A DNA stretch of 5,045 nt. It comes from Verrucomicrobiota bacterium. Lineage in GTDB: Bacteria; Verrucomicrobiota; Verrucomicrobiia; Limisphaerales; UBA11320. The stretch is from positions 1 to 5,045 of the forward strand of contig VHDG01000357.1 of assembly GCA_016871475.1 (NCBI GenBank), written 5' to 3'. Each line of letters begins with the position of its first letter. The stretch's first letter is position 1. Both the position numbers and the translations under genes were made by a program. Positions 1 to 5,045 of this stretch are shown in pieces. The notes below the pieces were generated by a model, which saw nothing but the letters and a program-made list of their open reading frames with translations, did not search any database and was not told where the DNA came from.

Positions 1-1265
1 TCCGCCACAATTCCCAACTGATGATAGATGGTCGTGGCAAAGTCCTCGACGCTGAGGGGATGATCATCGGGTTCTGACCCCGTGGCATCGGATGCACCGT
101 ACACGAAGCCCTTCTTGATGCCGCCTCCGGCGAGAACCACGCTAAAAACCTTTGGCCAGTGATCACGACCGCCTGTGGCATTTATTTTCGGGGTTCGACC
201 GAACTCGCTGGTCAACACCACCAGTGTGGAATCGAGCAACCCACGGGACTCCAAGTCCTGGATCAGCGCCGCGTAGGCCTGGTCGAAGGGCGGTAGCTGG
301 CTGTTGATGGCGCCTGCGATGCCGTCGTGATGATCCCATCCCCCGTAGGTGAGTGAAACCATGCGAACGCCGGCTTCGACGAGGCGCCGCGAAAGCAGCA
401 TGCGCTGTCCTGCCGCGTTGCGGCCGTAAGCGTCCTTGGTCTTGTCGGATTCGGCAGCCATGTTGAAGGCCTCACGAGCCTCCTTGGAGCTGATCAATCC
501 GTAGGCGCGGGAGTAGAAAGAGTCCATGGCATCCAGCACATCGGACTTCTCAAGGTTCTTGAAATGAGAATCCACCTTCTGAAGGAGGGTCTTTCGCTTG
601 TCGAATCGCTGCGAGGAGATGCCTGGTGGCAGGACGAGATCCTTCACTTGGAACCCGGCATCGGCAGGATCCGAGCCCACGGCGAAGGGCCCGAACGCGG
701 AGCTGAGGTAACCGCTTCCGGCAAATTCGTTGGGGACACCCGGGATGCAGACGTAGGGTGGAAGGTTCTTTCGAGGTCCCAGCTCGTGAGAGATGACGGA
801 GCCAAAGGACGGGTAAGACAGCGCAGGACTTGGGCGGTAGCCTGTGAACATGTTGTGCGTGCCGCGCTCATGGGCGGCCTCGCCATGGCTCATGGACCGG
901 CAGATGGCGAGCTTGTCCGCAATCTGAGCCGTCCTCGCCAGATTCTGACTGAACACCACCCCAGGAAGCTTTGTTTGAACCGTGCCTAAGGGCCCGCGGT
1001 ATTCCAGGGGTGCGTAGGGCTTGGGATCGAAGGACTCCTGATGCGCGATGCCGCCTGGCAGAAAGATGTGGATGATGCTCTTGGCTTTGCCTTCCTTGGA
1101 CTCGTAATTCTTCAAGTCGGCCCGGGCCTGCATCCGGAACAGATCTCCCAGCGTCATTCCCAGCCCGGCGCAGAGTCCCACTTGAAGGAAGCTTCGACGG
1201 GAGCGCGGGGCAGGGAGCCCCGACATGGAGGGTGGCGAACTCAAGACTCGTTTGTGGCTTTCCAT
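1..1265 (-). CDS. DUF1501 family protein, Tat-exported, C-terminus cut by window edge
   Basis: Reading the minus strand from the ATG at 1265 gives 421 uninterrupted residues to the window edge; the stop lies outside. DUF1501 proteins belong to the alkaline phosphatase/sulfatase-like superfamily, abound in Planctomycetes and Verrucomicrobia, and have no established substrate. Residues 22-28 read SRRSFLQ, a twin-arginine motif, followed by a hydrophobic stretch (about 29-43), so Tat export of a folded protein is predicted. Family signatures in order: GGIAHQESFDPKP (71-83), SHGEAAHERGTHNMFTGYRP (126-145), GGWDHHDG (308-315), TSEFGRTPKIN (352-362) and GRDHWP (366-371). Their His, Asp and Glu residues are the probable metal or active-site ligands by family analogy. 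The sequence ends at ...YHQLGIVA, close to the usual C-terminus, so perhaps 30-60 residues are missing. The start is uncertain: neither ATG 1265 nor ATG 1226 (residue 14) has a clear Shine-Dalgarno, and both keep the Tat motif. Family certain, function unknown. Confidence 0.93.
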   Translation of the reverse strand, partial: MESHKRVLSSPPSMSGLPAPRSRRSFLQVGLCAGLGMTLGDLFRMQARADLKNYESKEGKAKSIIHIFLPGGIAHQESFDPKPYAPLEYRGPLGTVQTKLPGVVFSQNLARTAQIADKLAICRSMSHGEAAHERGTHNMFTGYRPSPALSYPSFGSVISHELGPRKNLPPYVCIPGVPNEFAGSGYLSSAFGPFAVGSDPADAGFQVKDLVLPPGISSQRFDKRKTLLQKVDSHFKNLEKSDVLDAMDSFYSRAYGLISSKEAREAFNMAAESDKTKDAYGRNAAGQRMLLSRRLVEAGVRMVSLTYGGWDHHDGIAGAINSQLPPFDQAYAALIQDLESRGLLDSTLVVLTSEFGRTPKINATGGRDHWPKVFSVVLAGGGIKKGFVYGASDATGSEPDDHPLSVEDFATTIYHQLGIVA

Positions 1266-1547
1266 AAAGAATAGATCGATTTGGCACCAGAAGCCTTTAG
1301 GCGGGCTCCGGGCCGGTCTAAGATTGCACTGTTTTATATCAGATGGGGTTGGAAGCGAGACTATTCACCGCCACCCATTCCGCTCAGGCCACCCCATCTC
1401 TCTCATAAGCCCAGATTCACGACTCCATTCACCGGCGCTTATTCCTCTCCTCAGCCTGTTGCATTGGCACCGCTCCTGTGGTTTAGGATTGCCGGCTCGA
1501 TGATTATTCAGGTGGTTCGGCCTCATCGACCAGCTGCCGTTTGTATT
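1266..1547. other. divergent intergenic region
   Basis: This gap separates the minus-strand DUF1501 gene from the plus-strand small membrane protein, so it should carry promoters for both directions. The plus strand is strikingly pyrimidine-rich from about 1371 to 1480. An open frame crosses it from an ATG at 1281, joining the downstream small gene in frame. Its conceptual product here is rich in Pro, Ser, Arg and His with no domain character, so I treat it as non-coding. An alternative start for the small gene at ATG 1500 has AGGA at 1485-1488 upstream. The 8-mer TTGGCACC occurs twice, at 1281-1288 and 1464-1471. No RNA gene, riboswitch or strong hairpin was recognised. Confidence 0.6.
1333..1338 (-). 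promoter_or_regulatory. possible -10 element for the DUF1501 gene
   Basis: On the minus strand these bases read TATAAA, the most AT-rich point of the divergent intergenic region, about 68 bases upstream of the ATG at 1265. No good -35 hexamer lies 16-18 bases further upstream (the sequence there is GTCTCG). The call therefore rests on composition and position only. Confidence 0.2.
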
Positions 1548-1820
1548 ATGGAAAAGTTGTTAGAGAAGCCGGAACGTCGTGCCACCCTCGATTCTGCCAC
1601 CCATGCACCCTCCTCAAAGGTCCGGCCAGCGCAGCAGGGGCCAGGCGTTGGATCACGACCTTCTCCTGCAAAGGTCCGGAGGAAATCCCTGATCAGCAGC
1701 CTGCTCTTCGTCGGAGTGGTTTTGCTGGCTTGCGCGGCCTTGGTGGCCGCGCTCTCGATGCTACGCTCGAGCGGATGGTCTGGACGTCCCAAAGCGATCG
1801 ACGTCCGGGATTCCCTGTGA
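1548..1820 (+). CDS. probable small single-pass membrane protein, unknown family
   Basis: This open frame encodes 90 residues and I recognise no family. The first 46 or so residues (MEKLLEKPERR...) are polar, Pro/Ser/Arg/Lys-rich and probably disordered. KVRRKS (43-48) is followed by a strong hydrophobic helix, SLLFVGVVLLACAALVAALS (about 51-70), then a tail of about 20 residues ending AIDVRDSL. The basic residues before the helix predict an N-in topology with the short tail outside. Codons in the second half favour G or C at third positions (CTG, ATC, AGC, CTC, GTC), as in the neighbouring genes, which supports real coding. The start is doubtful: ATG 1548 has no Shine-Dalgarno, ATG 1500 would add 16 residues, and GGAGGA at 1678-1683 stands five bases before an in-frame CTG at 1689. 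mtnP follows 55 bases downstream on the same strand, so co-transcription is possible. Confidence 0.5.
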   Translation: MEKLLEKPERRATLDSATHAPSSKVRPAQQGPGVGSRPSPAKVRRKSLISSLLFVGVVLLACAALVAALSMLRSSGWSGRPKAIDVRDSL

Positions 1821-1875
1821 GCCCGGCCGGGATTGACAGGACTGGGAAAACCCTTGATCAAGCCCGGGTCTAAGC

Positions 1876-2757
1876 ATGAACAACCTGATCGGCATCATCG
1901 GCGGCAGCGGCCTCTATCACATTGAAGGACTCGAAGACACACGGTGGACCCGGGTGAAATCGCCTTTCGGCCCGCCTTCCGATGCTTTTCTGCAAGGGAG
2001 GCTCTGCGGGCGCAAGGTGGTGTTCCTGCCCAGGCATGGACGTGGGCACCGGATTTTGCCGGCAGAGCTTAACCATCGGGCCAACATCTGGGCGATGAAG
2101 AAACTCGGCGTGTCGTGGATCATCAGCGTGAGCGCCGTGGGCTCACTGCAGAAGAAATACCGTCCCCGGGACATGGTTCTGGTGGATCAGTTCCTTGATC
2201 GAACCAAGCGGTCTCTCGAGCACACCTTTTTTGGGAACGGTCTGGTGGGGCATGTCGCATTCGCGGAGCCCATCTGCGAGCCTTTGCGGGAGATTCTGCT
2301 TCGATCTGCGAAAGCGTCCGGGATCAGGGCGCACGACGGAGGGGTTTACGTCAACATGGAGGGGCCGGCCTTCAGCACGCGTGCCGAATCCAAGGCAAAT
2401 CACAAGGCAGGTTTCGATGTGATTGGGATGACAAATCTCGGAGAGGCCCGCTGTGCTCGCGAAGCGGAGATTTCCTACGCGACCCTGGCCATGGTCACTG
2501 ATTACGACTGTTGGAAGGAGGATGAGGCACATGTCACGGTGGATATGGTGATCGAGAACCTCAGGCAGAATGCGGAGAACGCCCGGTCAGTGCTCAAGGC
2601 AGCGATTCCACTCATCCCCATGAAACCCGGTTGGCCATCACACCGGGCTCTGGAGAACGCCATCATGACCTCGCGGGAACACTGGCCCAAGGCAACGGTT
2701 CGGAAGCTGTCCCCCATCCTAAAACGGGTCGTTGGTTCCCGGGGCTCGGGATCCTGA
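1876..2757 (+). CDS. mtnP: S-methyl-5'-thioadenosine phosphorylase
   Basis: This cytosolic enzyme cleaves 5'-methylthioadenosine, a by-product of polyamine and related AdoMet-dependent synthesis, with phosphate to adenine and 5-methylthioribose-1-phosphate, the entry to methionine salvage. The 293 residues carry the family motifs in order: IGIIGGSGLY (5-14), PRHGRGH (52-58, phosphate-binding Arg53/His54), SAVGSL (86-91), DQFLDRTK (104-111), VNMEGPAFSTRAES (159-172), GMTN (184-187) and TDYDCWKE (208-215). Asp209 and Asp211 match the aspartates of human MTAP that recognise the 6-amino group of adenine; purine nucleoside phosphorylases of the 6-oxopurine type have Asn there. This argues for an MTA phosphorylase, although SAVG also occurs in the related inosine-type enzymes. 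ATG 1876 is the only usable start: an in-frame TGA at 1855-1857 lies just upstream and no ATG, GTG or TTG lies between. No clear Shine-Dalgarno precedes it. The tail beyond about residue 250 is basic and unlike the core. No other methionine-salvage gene is in view. Confidence 0.95.
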   Translation: MNNLIGIIGGSGLYHIEGLEDTRWTRVKSPFGPPSDAFLQGRLCGRKVVFLPRHGRGHRILPAELNHRANIWAMKKLGVSWIISVSAVGSLQKKYRPRDMVLVDQFLDRTKRSLEHTFFGNGLVGHVAFAEPICEPLREILLRSAKASGIRAHDGGVYVNMEGPAFSTRAESKANHKAGFDVIGMTNLGEARCAREAEISYATLAMVTDYDCWKEDEAHVTVDMVIENLRQNAENARSVLKAAIPLIPMKPGWPSHRALENAIMTSREHWPKATVRKLSPILKRVVGSRGSGS

Positions 2758-2782
2758 GTACGACAGCGGGCGCGCGAGCCCC
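2741..2782. terminator. candidate bidirectional terminator between convergent genes
   Basis: GGGGCTCG (2741-2748) and CGAGCCCC (2775-2782) form a perfect 8-bp, GC-rich inverted repeat with a 26-base spacer. The repeat straddles both stop codons: the mtnP TGA (2755-2757) lies in the loop, and the last base of the opposing gene's stop is the final base of the right arm. Only weak T-rich sequence follows on either side (TACTTCTT on plus; TTTT about 17 bases beyond the arm on minus). The long loop and poor U-tract make intrinsic termination plausible but unproven. Confidence 0.35.
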
Positions 2783-5045
2783 TACTTCTTGAGCTCCTTC
2801 AGCTTGTTCCGGACCGTCTCCTTCTCGGGGATCTCCGGAGCTTTCTTCAGGTATTCTTCGAAATTCTGAATGGCATCCTTCTTTCGACCTGTCCGGGAGG
2901 CGATCTCGCCCAGGCCGTAGTGAACCTGGAACGGGGAATCAGGCATCAAGGTTCGAATCCTGAGGTAGTCCTGCTCTGCTGCGGCGAACTGATTGAGTCG
3001 GAAGTAGCAATTCGCGCGATTGAGCAATGCGGTGACGTTGCCCTTGTCCATCTCGAGGGCCTTTGCGAAAGCGGGCAATGCGTTGCTGTAATCCTCCAGG
3101 CGCATGTAAGTGGCGCCGAAATTGACCCAGGCGCTCACATTTGTCGGTTGCACAGCCAGCTGTGACTGCAGGATTTGATAACCGCGCGCGATGTGGCTCT
3201 GATACTCATTGGTCTCCTTCCGGCGCAACGCCGACATGGCCGTCTGCAGGTGAAGGCTCAGGAGGGCTGTGTAAGGACCGTTCTCCTTGGGATAACGCGC
3301 GATGGCATCCGACAACATTTTTTCGGCCTTGGGAAAATCACCATCGCGATGGGCTGCAACAGCCTCGAGCTCCACCAGCTCCAGGTGGTTGGTCGTGTCG
3401 GAAAGGAACTCTTTGGGAGCCGTGCTCCGGATTTTTGTCAGCACCATCGACGAGAGATCACTGCGACGTCCCTCTGCCAGGAGACGCGCTGCCCCCAGCT
3501 GCAGGGCAGGAGTTCCTCCTGACAGTTCGGCGGCCCTCAACAACATCATCGCTGACTGCAGATAGAGGGTTGACTGCTCCCAAAAGTAACGGGAATAGAC
3601 GGTGAGATTGGAGGGTTCATCGAGGGGCCCGTTTGCGCTGAGTGACCGGTCGGGCTGACCCGCGTAAGGCTTGAGCAGATCTTTGAGGGCATCCGTGATT
3701 GGCAGGGGTTTGCCCGGCTCCCTTTTGGAATACTCCGTGAACGCCAGATTGATGGCAGCGCTGGGGTTGTTTGAATTGATCACCAGAGCCTGTCGATAGA
3801 ATCGTTCGCCTGCGTCAAGGAATCCGGCGCGCCGGGCGGCGACGCCCCAATAGTTCAGGGCGCGGGAATAACTTTGCGCCGCCAGAGCGGCTCCAAAGTC
3901 TTTGATCAACTCACCCTTGCGTCGCGGCATCTTTGCCAGCACGGGCGCAAACTCAGCATCAGCGATGCCCTTGAGGTGGCCTTCTGCAGCACTTACCGCG
4001 CTCGCCTCCAACGAATTCGAAGGAAGGGTGCGAACGGGCAACGGACGCAGTCGATAGAGCAACCCTGTCGGAGACAACGTATGGGCTTCGAAGAAGAACC
4101 CGAAGCTGGGTTGGGTGTAGCTGACATGGTTGGACAAGCTCAGGCGCGTCAGCGTGAGATTCATGTAACGCGCATCCACCCGATCATCGCGTTCGGGCTT
4201 TTCGGGAAGCGCCGGCCATCTTCCTGGAAGAGTCTTTGCCATGTGCGCATGGAAGAGCCCGATGCTGAGGGATCCCGAATCGAACGGAGTGACCTTGCCT
4301 CTTCGACCGGTCGCTGCGAGCGAGGCATGCGCCAGCTGGTTAAGGGTCGCATCGTCGGATATGAGGAAGGAGCCATCGGGAGCAGCCTCCAACATCCTCG
4401 AACCGTAGCGGGCGAGCGCCGGCCCCCTGGACTCGGAGCGTGTGGCCCAGTTGAGGTAGATGAGCGAGCCCGGAACCCCGACGAGAAGGATGCCTACGAG
4501 GGCCACCACTCCCTTTCCCAAAGCTGAACTGAGCGCGGAGCTGCGTTCCCAGCGATGGATGGAGGGTGTGCCGAAAACCAGAAGGAAATAGCCCGCACAG
4601 TAACCTGCGGAGAGCGCGCAGAGGAAATAGACGCTGAGGGCGTAGGGATCACCGGCGGTCGCTGCAAGGTAACGAACGCTGATTTCAGGGGAGTCGGGAC
4701 CGCGCCCGGGAAACTCAAAAGCCGCAGCCAGGCCGACGATCAGGAAGCCCAGATGCACCAAGTGGGTCATCCAGGAGGTGATCTGGTGGCTCGCTCCGCT
4801 GATGTCGCCCTTGGACTCACCCCACCGGAAGGCCACACACAGAAGCGGCAGCAGGGAGATGGATCCCAGGAACAAGGCGGTTACTCGACGGTAGTTGAGA
4901 ACGAGGTTCTTTTGCGCGCCGAGGTAATCGCGCATGGCGCCCCAAAACCCGCGGGTGGAGGTGTCGGAAAACGCGTGCATCAGCGGGACGACCAGATGCA
5001 GGAGAAGCGGAGCGGCCCCGAACAAGGCGAACTTGGAGAGGAAGC
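2782..5045 (-). CDS. polytopic membrane protein (DUF2723/TMEM260-like) with C-terminal TPR domain, N-terminus cut by window edge
   Basis: The frame stays open to the right edge, giving about 754 residues without a natural start. The TTG at 5023-5025 lies inside a membrane helix and is unlikely to be the start; residues below are numbered from it. Membrane helices: about 1-18, 48-68, 82-105, 127-151 and 171-193. A probably extracytoplasmic domain follows (195-335), with FLISDDATLNQLAHASL (220-236) and SYTQPSFGFFFEAHTLSPTGLLYRL (302-326). That last segment resembles the Tyr/His-Pro-Ser-Phe-Gly-Tyr-Phe-Glu...Pro-Gly-Leu pattern I associate with bacterial DUF2723 proteins, whose eukaryotic relative TMEM260 is a protein O-mannosyltransferase. 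The rest is helical with tetratricopeptide repeats at about 388-421, 545-580, 630-663, 664-697 and 698-731 (for example WVNFGATYMRLEDYSNALPA), ending in a charged tail. Any catalytic acidic motif would lie near the missing N-terminus, so transferase activity is inferred from family likeness only. TPRs are certain; the family is likely. Convergent with mtnP. Confidence 0.85.
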   Translation of the reverse strand, partial: FLSKFALFGAAPLLLHLVVPLMHAFSDTSTRGFWGAMRDYLGAQKNLVLNYRRVTALFLGSISLLPLLCVAFRWGESKGDISGASHQITSWMTHLVHLGFLIVGLAAAFEFPGRGPDSPEISVRYLAATAGDPYALSVYFLCALSAGYCAGYFLLVFGTPSIHRWERSSALSSALGKGVVALVGILLVGVPGSLIYLNWATRSESRGPALARYGSRMLEAAPDGSFLISDDATLNQLAHASLAATGRRGKVTPFDSGSLSIGLFHAHMAKTLPGRWPALPEKPERDDRVDARYMNLTLTRLSLSNHVSYTQPSFGFFFEAHTLSPTGLLYRLRPLPVRTLPSNSLEASAVSAAEGHLKGIADAEFAPVLAKMPRRKGELIKDFGAALAAQSYSRALNYWGVAARRAGFLDAGERFYRQALVINSNNPSAAINLAFTEYSKREPGKPLPITDALKDLLKPYAGQPDRSLSANGPLDEPSNLTVYSRYFWEQSTLYLQSAMMLLRAAELSGGTPALQLGAARLLAEGRRSDLSSMVLTKIRSTAPKEFLSDTTNHLELVELEAVAAHRDGDFPKAEKMLSDAIARYPKENGPYTALLSLHLQTAMSALRRKETNEYQSHIARGYQILQSQLAVQPTNVSAWVNFGATYMRLEDYSNALPAFAKALEMDKGNVTALLNRANCYFRLNQFAAAEQDYLRIRTLMPDSPFQVHYGLGEIASRTGRKKDAIQNFEEYLKKAPEIPEKETVRNKLKELKK

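Noticed and set aside
564..989. 141-residue plus-strand open frame opposite the DUF1501 gene.
   Set aside because: Antisense shadow of a confidently identified gene with all family motifs intact.
868..1287. 139-residue minus-strand frame overlapping the start of the DUF1501 gene.
   Set aside because: It is a different frame from the DUF1501 reading, which carries the Tat motif and family signatures; the product of this frame has no recognisable features.
1281..1475. Two copies of TTGGCACC (1281-1288 and 1464-1471) resembling the -24 half of a sigma-54 promoter.
   Set aside because: Neither copy has the required TTGC-type -12 half at the correct spacing, and no activator site pattern is visible.
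1281..1547. N-terminal extension of the small membrane protein from ATG 1281.
   Set aside because: The extension runs through pyrimidine-rich intergenic sequence, gives an unstructured Pro/Ser/Arg/His-rich product and lies close against the divergent DUF1501 start.
1523..1873. Two overlapping alternative frames across the small gene: 112 residues on minus (1523-1861) and 110 residues on plus (1541-1873).
   Set aside because: Neither has a membrane segment, domain or coding-like third positions; the frame ending at 1820 explains the region better.
3874..4527. 217-residue open frame on the plus strand, opposite the membrane/TPR gene.
   Set aside because: It lies wholly antisense to a gene with clear TPR and membrane features, its product has no domain character, and such antisense frames are common in GC-rich coding sequence.
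5023..5025. TTG as the start codon of the membrane/TPR protein.
   Set aside because: The frame is open upstream to the window edge and the TTG falls within a hydrophobic helix, so the gene most likely begins outside the window.

Overview
The window looks like an ordinary stretch of chromosome from a member of the Planctomycetota-Verrucomicrobiota-Chlamydiota group, most likely a verrucomicrobium. Three things suggest this: a DUF1501 protein with a twin-arginine leader, a large membrane protein resembling the DUF2723/TMEM260-like family fused to tetratricopeptide repeats, and moderately high GC with GC-rich third codon positions. The assignment comes from recognising families, not from a marker gene. 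I saw no RNA genes, mobile elements, CRISPR arrays or phage genes.

Layout. Bases 1-1265 (minus strand) hold most of a DUF1501 protein, whose C-terminal end runs off the left edge. Bases 1266-1547 are a pyrimidine-rich divergent intergenic region. A probable small single-pass membrane protein of 90 residues follows (1548-1820, plus), and 55 bases after it comes mtnP, S-methyl-5'-thioadenosine phosphorylase (1876-2757, plus). Bases 2782-5045 (minus, convergent with mtnP) hold the C-terminal 754 or so residues of the polytopic membrane/TPR protein, whose N-terminus runs off the right edge. The two convergent stop codons are 24 bases apart, and an 8-bp perfect inverted repeat sits across them, a candidate two-way terminator.

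How the genes relate. The only confidently assigned reaction is methionine/purine salvage by MtnP, a stand-alone cytosolic enzyme here with no other methionine-salvage gene in view. The DUF1501 protein is predicted to be exported and the TPR protein sits in the membrane, but nothing in the sequence ties them to MtnP or to each other. The small membrane protein may be co-transcribed with mtnP. Two of the four genes are cut by the window edges, so their full domain content cannot be judged. I found no convincing undescribed system. The most open items are the small membrane protein and the structure of the large membrane/TPR protein.
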